From the NCBI GenBank assembly GCA_050952465.1, contig JBMNKZ010000005.1, positions 434,001-498,000 on the forward strand: DNA of 64,000 nt. The letters run 5' to 3'. A program made the position numbers and the translations under genes. Positions within the stretch are counted from its first letter, which is position 1. Each line of letters begins with the position of its first letter. This stretch comes from DUPU01 sp050952465 (GTDB lineage Bacteria; Bacillota; Dehalobacteriia; Dehalobacteriales; Dehalobacteriaceae). This document shows, in pieces, positions 16,357 to 25,292 of the stretch. The notes beneath the pieces were generated by a model. The model was not told the DNA's origin. It saw only the letters and a list, made by a program, of their open reading frames with translations, and searched no databases.

Positions 16357-16731
16357 TTAATTGCATCCGGAACAGCCGGCACAACCGCTTTCGCTACAAG
16401 CGTTGTCTCCCTGTAGTACTTGAGAGATGACATTATTGATTTGCCCTAAAATCTTGCCGACCTTTTCCTGGGCTCTCAAATAATCCATAATTACATCGTT
16501 TTCCTGTAACTTTTGTCTTAGGTTTTCTAAATCTTTCGTTAGTTTATCGGAAGGTTCTACCCCGGATACTTGCATGTTATATACTTCCATTTGTTTTTCC
16601 TGAAAGTCATTCATTAGCGACATAGCTGCACTATCCGATTTCATAATTTTTTCTGTGTTTCTTAATTCATAAAGCTCCGGACTTCTTTCCAAAGCATCTG
16701 CTAATTCCTGGGCCTTTACTAAAATATCCAT
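16357..16731 (-). CDS. ricA: YlbF/YmcA (RicA) family protein with C-terminal cysteine cluster
   Basis: The 124-residue, mostly helical protein belongs to the Com_YlbF family. In B. subtilis, YmcA (RicA) with RicF and RicT guides RNase Y and binds Fe-S clusters, and ymcA lies next to miaB as here. The tail carries C112, C117, C120 and C123 in a CxxxxCxxCxxC pattern, a good candidate Fe-S or metal site. Gene position points to RicA; a RicF-like role is also possible. It is 23 bp from miaB, in one operon. Confidence 0.8.
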   Translation of the reverse strand: MDILVKAQELADALERSPELYELRNTEKIMKSDSAAMSLMNDFQEKQMEVYNMQVSGVEPSDKLTKDLENLRQKLQENDVIMDYLRAQEKVGKILGQINNVISQVLQGDNACSESGCAGCSGCN

Positions 16732-16754
16732 AGTTTTCCTCCTATTGGTTTTAA

Positions 16755-18077
16755 CTAGTTATCTATTTTTTCCCCTTCAAGATGCCATGTCTTGGCCTTT
16801 TTAATCCTAACTTTTACTAACTTCCCTGCTAAGCTTGGGTCGCCGGAGAAATTTACGATTTTATTGGTTCTGGTGCGACCGGTCATAGTTGTTTCACTAG
16901 TTTTACTGATTCCCTCAACTAGGATTTCTTCAGTTTTTCCGACTAAATCCTGATTTATCCTTAGACTAATGGAATTTTGAAGTTCCATTAATTCTTGCAG
17001 TCTTGCTTTTTTTACTTCAGAAGGAACTTGATCCGGCATTTCCGCAGCTGGAGTTCCCGAACGGGTAGAGTAAAGGAAAGTATAGGCAACATCAAACTCT
17101 GCTTCTTTAAATAATTCCAAGGTATCCTTAAAGTCCTGTTCTGTTTCTCCGGGAAATCCCACAATAATATCTGTAGTAATGCTATAGTAAGGAAATCTAG
17201 CTCGAATTTCTTTGAGCAAAGACAGATACGATTCTCTTGTGTACCCCCGATTCATTAATTTCAGAATACGATTACTGCCGGATTGGATGGGCAGATGAAA
17301 ATGTTCGCAAACACTTGGACAATGAGAGATGGTATCTATTAGTTTTTTGCTAAAATCCCTGGGATGAGAAGTCATATAGCGGATTCTGTTTATTTTATTG
17401 GTTTCATCCAATGATTTCAACAGGTCGGCAAAGTCAAATGGATAATTAAAATCCAGCCCGTAGGAATTAACATTTTGCCCTAAAAGCATTACTTCTTGAT
17501 ATCCTTCGTCTCCTAATTTAATAAATTCATTTTTTATAGTTTCCGGATGTCGGCTCCTTTCTTTCCCCCGTACATAAGGAACGATACAATATGTACAGAA
17601 ATTATTGCACCCATACATGATAGAGATCTGGGCTTTAATCTTTCCCTGCCTTTTGATGGGCAGATCCTCAGCAATTTCACAAGATTCTTCTGCTATTTCT
17701 AAGACTTGTCCCCCACTCTGGACTTCGGTGATAAACTGGGGCAAGCGATGCAGATTATGGGTGCCGAAGATAATATCTACATGAGATGCTCTTTTCTTAA
17801 GTTTTTCTGCAGAGCCGGGTTGTTGAACCATACAACCTCCCACTGCAATAATTAACCGGGGATTAATGCGTTTCAGCCGTTTTAAATTACCTATGTAGCC
17901 CAGAATCTTGTTTTCCGCACTTTCTCGGACGCAACAGGTATTGATAATAATTGCATCACATTGATTTATGTCAGCAGTATGCTCATAACCTAATGACTCA
18001 AGCATGCCGGCTAAAACTTCCGAATCATGCTCATTCATTTGACAACCGAAAGTTACTACCTGATATTTAAGGTTCAT
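16755..18077 (-). CDS. miaB: tRNA-2-methylthio-N6-dimethylallyladenosine synthase MiaB
   Basis: MiaB is a radical-SAM methylthiotransferase acting on i6A37 of tRNA. The N-terminal cluster cysteines are C12, C48 and C82; the radical SAM cluster is C157-x3-C161-x2-C164; a TRAM domain occupies the last ~65 residues. The 440-residue length is normal. The related RimO of this window lacks the MiaB context, and the neighbour ricA plus mutS supports this assignment. Confidence 0.95.
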   Translation of the reverse strand: MNLKYQVVTFGCQMNEHDSEVLAGMLESLGYEHTADINQCDAIIINTCCVRESAENKILGYIGNLKRLKRINPRLIIAVGGCMVQQPGSAEKLKKRASHVDIIFGTHNLHRLPQFITEVQSGGQVLEIAEESCEIAEDLPIKRQGKIKAQISIMYGCNNFCTYCIVPYVRGKERSRHPETIKNEFIKLGDEGYQEVMLLGQNVNSYGLDFNYPFDFADLLKSLDETNKINRIRYMTSHPRDFSKKLIDTISHCPSVCEHFHLPIQSGSNRILKLMNRGYTRESYLSLLKEIRARFPYYSITTDIIVGFPGETEQDFKDTLELFKEAEFDVAYTFLYSTRSGTPAAEMPDQVPSEVKKARLQELMELQNSISLRINQDLVGKTEEILVEGISKTSETTMTGRTRTNKIVNFSGDPSLAGKLVKVRIKKAKTWHLEGEKIDN

Positions 18078-18146
18078 TATGGCTCATCCTTTGTGCTAAT
18101 CTTGTATTATTATACCACATGGCCTTGTCCTTGACAAAATAAACAA

Positions 18147-18177
18147 AAAAATAGAGAGTCCGTCACCCTCTATTTTT
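18147..18177 (-). terminator. Terminator of the NUDIX gene
   Basis: On the minus strand AAAAATAGAG pairs with CTCTATTTTT around an 11-base loop, and T residues follow. It begins 25 bases past the NUDIX stop. Confidence 0.85.
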
Positions 18178-18202
18178 GGCATTTTAGGATTAGTTTAAAC
18201 CC

Positions 18203-18616
18203 TTACGACAATTCCTTATGTTTTCGATAAGCGATATTAAGCAAAGATTTATCTTGACTATAAGTAACTTTGTTTAGGGCATCAATAATATTAAAGAAAC
18301 CTCCATTTTTAAATCCAAGTTCTTTATTTACCTGAGAGCTTTCCGAAGAAGCTTCCATGAGAAACCATGTAATCTGATTACACACAGGTTCTTGTCTGGT
18401 GATAGAATAAAATTCATAACTAGTCTCCCCCACAGGACCGACAATCTGAGCGTCAACTCCTGCCTCCTCTTTAACCCGTCTTAAGGCAACCTCATTAGCA
18501 CTACCACCATTTCTAATGACACCTTTCGGAAATACCCATTCATTTTTCTCATTTTGCAACAATAATACTTTGTTGTCAAAGAAGACGATGCCACCGGCGC
18601 ACTGTCTAAATAGCAT
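18203..18616 (-). CDS. NUDIX hydrolase
   Basis: The 137-residue protein has a Nudix box (GGSANEVALRRVKEEAGVDA), with RR in place of the usual RE but the catalytic EE pair kept. Family members cleave nucleoside diphosphates linked to another moiety; the substrate here is unknown. The start is ATG behind GGAGGTAGG. It stands alone between LCP and miaB, with its own terminator. Confidence 0.9.
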   Translation of the reverse strand: MLFRQCAGGIVFFDNKVLLLQNEKNEWVFPKGVIRNGGSANEVALRRVKEEAGVDAQIVGPVGETSYEFYSITRQEPVCNQITWFLMEASSESSQVNKELGFKNGGFFNIIDALNKVTYSQDKSLLNIAYRKHKELS

Positions 18617-18743
18617 GGGCCTACCTCCATTTTAATTAATGTTAAATTAATGGATACTCATTATATTTTTAATACTTCGCCAGTGATTTTTTATTTCCTT
18701 CTTAGAACTAACAATTTGTAGAGTTTGGCTGAAATTTGTCTTT

Positions 18744-19991
18744 TTACTCTGTCGGCATCACGGGCGGATGATCTTCCTCTTCCGGTAAAGAATCCTCTCC
18801 CCCATCCTCTTCTGAAGTTACATCCTCTTCTGGTGTCGAGATAACCTCATCCTCTTCAAGATTCTCTTCCGAAGGCGTAGGCTCGGTTGATGGTTCCGGA
18901 GGTGTAGGTTGAATAATGACTACAGGCGGATTATCAATGGGAACTATCGGGTCGACAATTACCGGTGAGTTTTCTTGAGGTACAGGTGGAGTATTACCTC
19001 TATTTTCTTTATCCGGATTAAGGGGCTTAGAATTTTCCGGGACTGTTTCTTTCGGTTTGGAATTGCTGCCGATCCGAATATTTTCATCGATAATATCCGT
19101 TGACTTTCCGGCAAAAACCTCCATCACAACTTGATGGGATTTTTCCTCATCCACGTACCAATAGCTGGCCCCGTTCAGATCCACAAAATTTCCCGGTAAT
19201 GTTTGCACTGTAATCGTGCTTAAATCATAATTGCTAAATTCTTTTGCTAAACCAATCATTTGAGTAATGCTTAAATCGGTATTAACGGCTTCATTAAGCT
19301 TTGGGATCAAGACAGGTAACTTCAGAATTGTTTTGGCCTGCATCATTTCTTTGGCTAAAGCCGCTAAAAATTTTTGCTGTCTTTGGGTGCGGGTAATATC
19401 CCCTAACTTATCATGTCTGAATCTTACATATTGCAGTGCTTTTTCCCCGTCTAAACGCTGTAGGCCCTTTTTTAAATCAATCATGCCATCGTAAACACGA
19501 TATTTCATGTTGCGTTCTACATCAATTTCCACACCGCCCAGGGTATCGACAATGCCTTTAAAACCTTCAAAATTTGTAATTACATAATAATCAATAGGTA
19601 CTTTGATTAAACCGGATATGCTTTCCTTTACTAGGTCAACACCGCCCAATAGGTTTGCGCTATTAATTTTATTCTCCCCAAATCCTGGAATATTTACTCT
19701 TGTATCACGAGGAATAGACAATAAGCTGACTTTTTTATTTACTGTATCTATACTCGTAAGAATAATGGTGTCAGTACGGGAATTAGTCTTTAAATCCTGG
19801 TCAGTGCCTAGAAGTAAAATATTAATTCTTCCCTTCGCCCGAATCCAGTTTTCTTGACCTGCTTCAGTTTCAGGATTATCAGGTGGAGGATCTATACCCA
19901 AGGAAGAATAAAAGGCATAAGCAGATACCCCTAAAATAAGCACCAAAATTATGATAATGAGATAGCGATATTTTAATGGCAATAAAGCCAC
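18744..19991 (-). CDS. LytR-CpsA-Psr (LCP) family cell-wall glycopolymer ligase
   Basis: LCP enzymes transfer teichoic acid or other polymers from a lipid carrier to peptidoglycan outside the cell. One membrane helix spans about residues 8-29, and the catalytic LCP domain covers about 50-270, with the conserved LLGTDQD, TDTIILTSID, SIPRDTRV and RFRHDKLGDITRTQRQ segments. The final ~120 residues are a Pro/Glu/Asp/Ser-rich low-complexity tail that is probably disordered and exposed outside; it is longer than in most members. Exact role (TagT/U/V type) cannot be decided. Confidence 0.93.
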   Translation of the reverse strand: MALLPLKYRYLIIIILVLILGVSAYAFYSSLGIDPPPDNPETEAGQENWIRAKGRINILLLGTDQDLKTNSRTDTIILTSIDTVNKKVSLLSIPRDTRVNIPGFGENKINSANLLGGVDLVKESISGLIKVPIDYYVITNFEGFKGIVDTLGGVEIDVERNMKYRVYDGMIDLKKGLQRLDGEKALQYVRFRHDKLGDITRTQRQQKFLAALAKEMMQAKTILKLPVLIPKLNEAVNTDLSITQMIGLAKEFSNYDLSTITVQTLPGNFVDLNGASYWYVDEEKSHQVVMEVFAGKSTDIIDENIRIGSNSKPKETVPENSKPLNPDKENRGNTPPVPQENSPVIVDPIVPIDNPPVVIIQPTPPEPSTEPTPSEENLEEDEVISTPEEDVTSEEDGGEDSLPEEEDHPPVMPTE

Positions 19992-20080
19992 CTTCTTTCC
20001 TAGTCAAGTCATACTAATAATTTAACCTATTTAACTAATATCTTCAATGGTTAATCATACCTGGTTTTTTAAAACAAAAA

Positions 20081-20100
20081 AACAGCCTTGATGGGCTGTT
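20081..20100 (-). terminator. Terminator of codY
   Basis: On the minus strand AACAGCC pairs with GGCTGTT around a 6-base loop, followed by seven T. It lies about 50 bases past the codY stop. Confidence 0.88.
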
Positions 20101-20149
20101 CAAACGCAACAATAAAACTTTTTCACTTGCAAAAAAAAATTTCTTATTG

Positions 20150-20941
20150 TTATATTCTACCGTGGCTAGCTTGAATTCTCTCCAGTTCTTCAAGCAAATA
20201 ATCATTAAGTACCCTAATATAAGTTCCCTTCATACCCAAGGATCTTACTTCCACCACACCAGCACTTTCCAGTTTTCTTAAGGCATTTACGATTACGGAG
20301 CGGGTAATACCTACTTTATCGGCAATTTTGCTTGCTACCAGAAGGCCCTGGGTATCGCCCAGTTCATTAAAGATATGATCTACAGCCTCAAGCTCTGAAT
20401 AAGACAAGGTATCAAAGGCGATGCTAACAGCAGCTTTCTGTCGGGCGATTTCTTCAATTTTCTCAGTTTTGGCCCTTAGAATTTCCATGCCAATTACAGT
20501 CGCTCCGTATTCGGCTAAGATCAGGTCATTACTGACAAATTCACCGGGTTTCGAGAGCATTAAAGTTCCTATTCTTTCGCCACCCCCGACAATTGGTACA
20601 ACGGTAGTAAATTTATTTTCTAACACGCAGTCCTTTTCAATTGTAAAGGCACATTTACCAAACCTATCAATATTTGCTTTTGTTTCCATGGTGCGTAACA
20701 AGTCTTCATTATAATCCGTGGGAAATTGAGCATCTTCTTTGACAACTTCTTCCATGATGGGGCAAACAAAATCATCCAAAAAAGAATAACCCAACACATT
20801 TCCATTTTTGCCAATAATATAGGTATTAGCCTCAATATTACGACACAGCACTTCAGCCATTCCGGGAAAACTTATGGGATAACCCGCTGATTTTTGAATT
20901 AGATTGTTAATTTCCCGTGTTCTTTCCAATAGCGTTTTCAA
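20150..20941 (-). CDS. codY: GTP- and branched-chain-amino-acid-sensing global regulator CodY
   Basis: CodY represses nutrient-limitation genes when GTP and branched-chain amino acids are high. The N-terminal GAF sensor domain and the C-terminal winged HTH (ASKIADKVGITRSVIVNALRK) are both clear, and the IVGGGERIGTL and LAEYGATVIGMEIL segments match the family closely. I chose the TTG at 20939-20941, 6 bases after GAGGAGG; an in-frame TTG upstream overlaps that site. Unlike in B. subtilis, it is not linked to codV/clpQY. guaB, which makes the GTP precursor XMP, is the next gene upstream. Confidence 0.95.
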   Translation of the reverse strand: MKTLLERTREINNLIQKSAGYPISFPGMAEVLCRNIEANTYIIGKNGNVLGYSFLDDFVCPIMEEVVKEDAQFPTDYNEDLLRTMETKANIDRFGKCAFTIEKDCVLENKFTTVVPIVGGGERIGTLMLSKPGEFVSNDLILAEYGATVIGMEILRAKTEKIEEIARQKAAVSIAFDTLSYSELEAVDHIFNELGDTQGLLVASKIADKVGITRSVIVNALRKLESAGVVEVRSLGMKGTYIRVLNDYLLEELERIQASHGRI

Positions 20942-21295
20942 AGTAATCCTCCTCAAGCTATACTCTAATGAATAATTTCGCTATTATTGAAGCTTTTCCT
21001 TCTTTTTTTTGAGAACTTTATTTTCTTTTTAGAATATTTTTTATTTTCTGCACTATTGCTAAAGATTATGTTTTTACTAGAATAAAAAGAGTACCAAGTT
21101 TACCAAAAGTTGTTCTAAACTACAGTAAATTGGTACTATTTTTAATAAAAAGTATCTTTTTAACCTAAATGATATTATAGCCCAATTATAACGCAAAAGT
21201 AGCAAATTTTACGGTCGTAGAAAAAATTTACTCCAGTCTTGAAAAACTTAAAGGATGCCTGCCAGCTATAAAGGTGGAGGACATCTAAAGCTTCG
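20942..21295 (-). other. 354-bp intergenic region upstream of codY, downstream of guaB
   Basis: The region is AT-rich and has no coding signal. On the minus strand, TATAAT-like boxes occur near 21,175-21,195, and the hairpin at 21,090-21,137 lies between them and codY. It probably holds the codY promoter and the guaB terminator. No known riboswitch was recognised. Confidence 0.5.
21090..21137 (-). terminator. Hairpin between guaB and codY (terminator or leader element)
   Basis: AGTACCAA and TTGGTACT form a perfect 8-bp stem extended by TTTA/TAAA pairs, with a ~20-base loop. On the minus strand CTTTTTATT follows. It may end guaB transcription about 160 bases after its stop, or act as an attenuator in a codY leader if a promoter lies just upstream. 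Confidence 0.6.
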
Positions 21296-22747
21296 TTATA
21301 ATCGATAATTAGGTGCTTCTTTTGTCACCTGCACATCATGAGGATGGCTTTCCACCAAGCCGGCTGATGTGATGCGCACAAACCTAGCATGTTCTTTTAA
21401 ATGTTTAATGTTTGGTGCTCCGCAATATCCCATACCGGCACGTAGACCACCGATTAATTGAAAAATTGTTTCTGATAAAGGCCCTTTATAAGGAACCCTT
21501 CCTTCAATACCTTCCGGAACAAGTTTATGTGCATCTTCCTGGAAATAACGATCTTTACTGCCTTCCTTCATGGCGGAAATGGAACCCATACCCCGATATA
21601 CCTTGAAGCTTCTTCCTTGATAAATTTCAATTTCTCCTGGGCTTTCTTCCGTTCCGGCAAAGAGACTGCCGATCATCACCACATCTGCTCCAGCTCCGAT
21701 TGCTTTTACGACATCACCGGAGTATTTGATCCCTCCATCAGCAATAATGGGAATCTGATAGTCTTTCGCAGCCTCTGCACAATCATAAATTGCAGTAACC
21801 TGCGGGACGCCGATTCCGGCAATTACTCTGGTGGTGCAAATGGAACCTGGGCCTACCCCCACCTTAACAGCATCTGCCCCAGCATTAATCAATGCTCTGG
21901 TAGCTTCACCGGTGGCTACATTGCCGGCAATTATGCCTTTATCTGGAAAAGCCTTTTTTAGTGATTCCACAGTTTTAAGAACACCTAAAGAATGACCATG
22001 GGCTGTGTCAACCACGATTAAATCTGTTCCTGCTTTAACTAAGGCACTGGCCCGATCTATGGTGTCAGAGGTCACACCTACCGCAGCGGCCACTAATAAC
22101 CTACCTCTTTCGTCTTTAGCGGAGTTTGGGTACTGACGGGTCTTTTCAATATCTTTAATAGTGATAAGTCCCCTAAGATACCCGTCTTTATCCACAATAG
22201 GAAGTTTCTCAATTTTATAATGCTGGAGCGTTTCTTTTGCTTCCTCCAAAGTAGTACCTACCGGGGCAGTAATTAAACGATCTTTCGTCATCACTAAAAA
22301 GATTTTCTTAGAAAAATCTTTTTCAAACCTTAAGTCTCGATTGGTCAGTATACCCACTAGTTTACCCTCAACAGTAATTGGTACACCGGATATATGATAT
22401 CTTTCCATAATACCTAAAGCGTCTTTAATAGTATGTTCGGGAGAAAGAAATATAGGGTCGGTAATAATGCCATGCTCCGATCTTTTAACTCGGTCTACTT
22501 CTAAAGCTTGTTTTTCGATCGACATATTTTTATGAATTACACCAACTCCGCCCTCCCGTGCCATTGCTATTGCCATCCGGGAGTTTGTCACTGTATCCAT
22601 TCCTGCACTCATCAATGGAACATTTATTTTAATACTTTTAGTTAATTTTGTCGTGACATCAACATCCTTAGGAAGGACAGCTGATTCCTGAGGAATTAAC
22701 AGAACATCGTCAAATGTTAATCCTTCTTTGATAAACTTATCTACCAT
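21296..22747 (-). CDS. guaB: IMP dehydrogenase
   Basis: GuaB oxidises IMP to XMP, the committed step of GTP synthesis. The 483-residue protein has the TIM barrel split by two CBS domains (about residues 90-205), the catalytic loop GSICTTRVIAGIGVPQ with its cysteine, and the flap MGSISAMKEGS. The ATG at 22745-22747 follows GAGGTG; the upstream in-frame GTG is part of that site. A TATAAT -10 lies about 40 bases upstream of the start. Confidence 0.97.
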   Translation of the reverse strand: MVDKFIKEGLTFDDVLLIPQESAVLPKDVDVTTKLTKSIKINVPLMSAGMDTVTNSRMAIAMAREGGVGVIHKNMSIEKQALEVDRVKRSEHGIITDPIFLSPEHTIKDALGIMERYHISGVPITVEGKLVGILTNRDLRFEKDFSKKIFLVMTKDRLITAPVGTTLEEAKETLQHYKIEKLPIVDKDGYLRGLITIKDIEKTRQYPNSAKDERGRLLVAAAVGVTSDTIDRASALVKAGTDLIVVDTAHGHSLGVLKTVESLKKAFPDKGIIAGNVATGEATRALINAGADAVKVGVGPGSICTTRVIAGIGVPQVTAIYDCAEAAKDYQIPIIADGGIKYSGDVVKAIGAGADVVMIGSLFAGTEESPGEIEIYQGRSFKVYRGMGSISAMKEGSKDRYFQEDAHKLVPEGIEGRVPYKGPLSETIFQLIGGLRAGMGYCGAPNIKHLKEHARFVRITSAGLVESHPHDVQVTKEAPNYRL

Positions 22748-22836
22748 TAATACGCACCTCACTTAATCCACATGTCTCGAAAATGTTTTTCCTATTATAG
22801 CACAACTTTTTAGTAGATTCTATTAATTATAAAATA

Positions 22837-22887
22837 AAACCGTAGATTTTAAATATGAGTATCACTCTATCTAAAAATCTACAGTTT
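22837..22887 (-). terminator. Terminator of the small gene at 22894
   Basis: AAACCGTAGATTTT and AAAATCTACAGTTT form a 13-14 bp stem with one mismatch and a 23-base loop. TTTTATTTTAT follows on the minus strand. The stem begins 6 bases past the stop. Confidence 0.8.
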
Positions 22888-22893
22888 TTGTTT

Positions 22894-23118
22894 CTAGTCT
22901 TGGCCCATCACTGACCCAACCCCATAGTTTTCAAAATGTTCTCTTAAGTATTTAATTGTCTGTTCTTTGGTATTAAATATGTGGGCAATTTCTTGGTCGG
23001 TTTTATTCTCGGCTAATCCCTTAATGAATTTATCATAATCTACATTTACTTCAGCACACATTTCACTTAAATAAGGCTGCCAATTCCAGGGTACACGGGA
23101 CGGAAAATCATGGTACAT
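22894..23118 (-). CDS. Small protein with HTH-like C-terminus, unknown function
   Basis: The 74-residue protein has a C-terminal half (TDQEIAHIFNTKEQTIKYLREHF) that reads like a helix-turn-helix of the LuxR or sigma-70 region 4 type. The N-terminal half contains Trp/Pro (VPWNWQPYL). The ATG follows GAGGAAG, and a terminator follows the gene, so it looks like a real monocistronic gene. I do not recognise a named family. It may be a small regulator. Confidence 0.65.
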   Translation of the reverse strand: MYHDFPSRVPWNWQPYLSEMCAEVNVDYDKFIKGLAENKTDQEIAHIFNTKEQTIKYLREHFENYGVGSVMGQD

Positions 23119-23269
23119 CTATAACACTTCCTCTTTTTTTGAGTAGTGTATCCAGATATAAGAAAACAATGTATTTTTCAAAGACACCACATAATGGTTT
23201 TGGATGTATGCCGTATCGCGTAATTAGGAATATGATTTTTCTTATCCCTAAATGTCTAATTAAGTCAAA

Positions 23270-24031
23270 TTAATTAGTTATGAATATTAAATACTCGGTG
23301 ATTAAGTAGGTCATGATAAAAAATACCTCGGAAGTTTCAGCTAAAGACCCATATATATCACCGGTCAGCCCACCTAATATTTTTAAGATGGATCTTAGAT
23401 ATAACCACACTAAAAAAAATGAAAGGATCAAGGGAATCAAGGTCATCCAGTGTTGAAATATAATTACAGGTAAAATAGTTAGGATGGAGGCAATGGGGAA
23501 ATCCGAGTTCCTTTTATAAGTAATAAAGATATAGCCTAAACCTTGATTACGTGCTCCAGGGAAAAATAATATCGCATAAGCCATGGCCCAGCGAGAAAAA
23601 ATAAAAGCCATGGGGATCAGCCAAAAAATATCAAGATGATTCTTCTCCACTATTCCATAAAGAACAAATTTTAACAGTAGGAGGATCACACAAGCAGTAA
23701 CACCATGGGCACCTACCCGGCTATCTTTCATAATTTCCAACATTTGTTCCCGGGTGCGGGCGGAAAAAATGCCGTCTGCGGTGTCCATAAACCCATCTAA
23801 ATGTAAGCCGCCTGTTAATATAATTCCTGTAAGCAGTCCTAATACCGCCGCCAATTGATAATCAATAAAACTAAACAAGTAAATAACGATAGCGACAAAA
23901 AGTCCAATAATTAAACCAACCAGAGGAAAATATCGAGAAGTTCTCCCCATTTCCTCTGCTCCATAAGAAAAATTAATTCTAAATGGGATTCTCGTTAAGA
24001 ATGTAAAGACAATCAGAATTTCTTTAATCAT
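23270..24031 (-). CDS. cobS: Adenosylcobinamide-GDP ribazoletransferase (cobalamin synthase)
   Basis: CobS joins adenosylcobinamide-GDP and alpha-ribazole in the last steps of B12 synthesis, in the membrane. The 253-residue polytopic protein carries the conserved LTRIPF, GLHLDGFMDTADGIFS and MKDSRVGAHGV motifs. Other cob genes are not in the window, and no cobalamin riboswitch can fit in the short gap upstream. It is probably co-transcribed with nothing else, since a terminator separates it from the upstream gene. Confidence 0.93.
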   Translation of the reverse strand: MIKEILIVFTFLTRIPFRINFSYGAEEMGRTSRYFPLVGLIIGLFVAIVIYLFSFIDYQLAAVLGLLTGIILTGGLHLDGFMDTADGIFSARTREQMLEIMKDSRVGAHGVTACVILLLLKFVLYGIVEKNHLDIFWLIPMAFIFSRWAMAYAILFFPGARNQGLGYIFITYKRNSDFPIASILTILPVIIFQHWMTLIPLILSFFLVWLYLRSILKILGGLTGDIYGSLAETSEVFFIMTYLITEYLIFITN

Positions 24032-24058
24032 TAAATAATCTTCACCTCAATTAAAAAA

Positions 24059-24078
24059 CCTCAGCCTTCCAGCTGAGG
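24059..24078 (-). terminator. Terminator of the coiled-coil gene
   Basis: CCTCAGC / GCTGAGG with a 6-base loop is followed by TTTTTTAATT on the minus strand. It lies between the coiled-coil gene and cobS. Confidence 0.85.
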
Positions 24079-24104
24079 ATACACTTTCTATGTATCTCTC
24101 TCGT

Positions 24105-24383
24105 CTAAACTGATGAATGTAATGATTTATTGGATTGGTTATTTTGCATTTCTGCTTCTAACTCCATAATTCGGCGATTTTTTAATAAAATACTTTGGGC
24201 ATATAGCGCATTATTTCTTTGTAGCTTACGATTCTCTTTTTCCAGTTTTGCCAATAAAGTGTTTTTCTCTTTTTCCAGTTTCTCTACCAAATTCATTAAT
24301 ACCCTACGACTAACTCTTAAATGTTCGATTCTTTCCTCTAATTCTTCAATGCGTTTTTTCATAATTTGGTATTCAGATGACAT
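24105..24383 (-). CDS. Small coiled-coil protein, unknown function
   Basis: The 92-residue protein is almost entirely charged heptads (IEELEERIEHLR, LVEKLEKEKN, LLAKLEKENRKL), predicting one long coiled coil over residues 5-80, with no membrane segment. The C-terminus is polar. Short coiled coils of this kind score poorly in family searches and may be misannotated. The ATG has a GGGGGAG ribosome binding site and the gene ends in a terminator. Function is not known. Confidence 0.6.
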   Translation of the reverse strand: MSSEYQIMKKRIEELEERIEHLRVSRRVLMNLVEKLEKEKNTLLAKLEKENRKLQRNNALYAQSILLKNRRIMELEAEMQNNQSNKSLHSSV

Positions 24384-24436
24384 ATTTTCTCCCCCAAGAT
24401 GTTGTTTTTATATATTATATTCCAGGGAGCGATTCT

Positions 24437-25261
24437 TTAGTCATCATGGCCCGTACCTAAATGCCCACGCAATTCATCCCAAATACTTAAGGGTACATAT
24501 TTACTACCTAAATTAGATCGGTTGGATCCATGAAAGTCTGATCCACCTGTTACCAGTAGTTGGTTTTTCTTAGCCATATTTAAATATTTAGCTTCGTCAC
24601 TTTCACTATGGTCAGGGTGAAATACTTCTATTCCTTTTAGACCTTGGTCACGTAATGGCAGAATTAGCCTATCGGCTTGAGACAGTCCCGGATGGGCTAA
24701 TACAGGCACCCCTTTTGCTTTCGTGATAAAGGTGATAGCTTCCTCAGGGGTCATTTTATATCTGGGCACATAGGCCGGACAACCCCTGCCGATTAGACGC
24801 TGAAAAGCGTCTTCTAAAGATGCGGTATAACCCTTTTCATGTAAGATACGGGCTACATGGGGTCGCCCTACCGAACCATTACCAGCATATAGAAATACTT
24901 CTTTCTTATTGACATCATATCCTAACATTCTAAGTTTATCAACCATTTTCTCAATTCTTGTTTGGCGGGCATTTTGGAGAGCTTTTAACTTTTCTTTAAC
25001 CCAGGAAAGATTAAAATCAATAAAATAACCTAAGATATGAATTTCTTGTTCCGCAACCTCCGTTGAAAGCTCAATTCCTGGGATAACCGGAAAGTTTAAT
25101 TTTTTCCCCAACTCTACTGCCTCTTCTAAACCTCCGATGGTGTCATGGTCGGTGATCGCAATTCCGTCCAGCCCTATATTAATAGCGGATAAAATGATTT
25201 CTTTTACGCTTATAGTACCGTCGGAAGCAGTACTATGAACATGCATATCAAAGCCGGGCAT
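24437..25261 (-). CDS. PHP-domain phosphoesterase (RNase AM / nucleotide 3'-phosphatase family)
   Basis: The 274-residue protein opens with the PHP metal motif H7-x-H9 (MHVHST), followed by GIAITDHDT, GIELSTE and HPGL motifs, all metal ligands of the family. E. coli YciV (RNase AM) and related proteins of this architecture act on 5' ends of RNA or on 3',5'-bisphosphonucleotides. The start ATG follows AAGGAG. It is likely co-transcribed with the dipeptidase 31 bp upstream. Confidence 0.85.
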   Translation of the reverse strand: MPGFDMHVHSTASDGTISVKEIILSAINIGLDGIAITDHDTIGGLEEAVELGKKLNFPVIPGIELSTEVAEQEIHILGYFIDFNLSWVKEKLKALQNARQTRIEKMVDKLRMLGYDVNKKEVFLYAGNGSVGRPHVARILHEKGYTASLEDAFQRLIGRGCPAYVPRYKMTPEEAITFITKAKGVPVLAHPGLSQADRLILPLRDQGLKGIEVFHPDHSESDEAKYLNMAKKNQLLVTGGSDFHGSNRSNLGSKYVPLSIWDELRGHLGTGHDD

Positions 25262-25292
25262 ATTTATCTCCTTATACCAATTTTGGTTTATA

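Noticed and set aside
24032..24104. Cobalamin riboswitch upstream of cobS
   Set aside because: Only 73 bp separate cobS from the next gene and they contain that gene's terminator.
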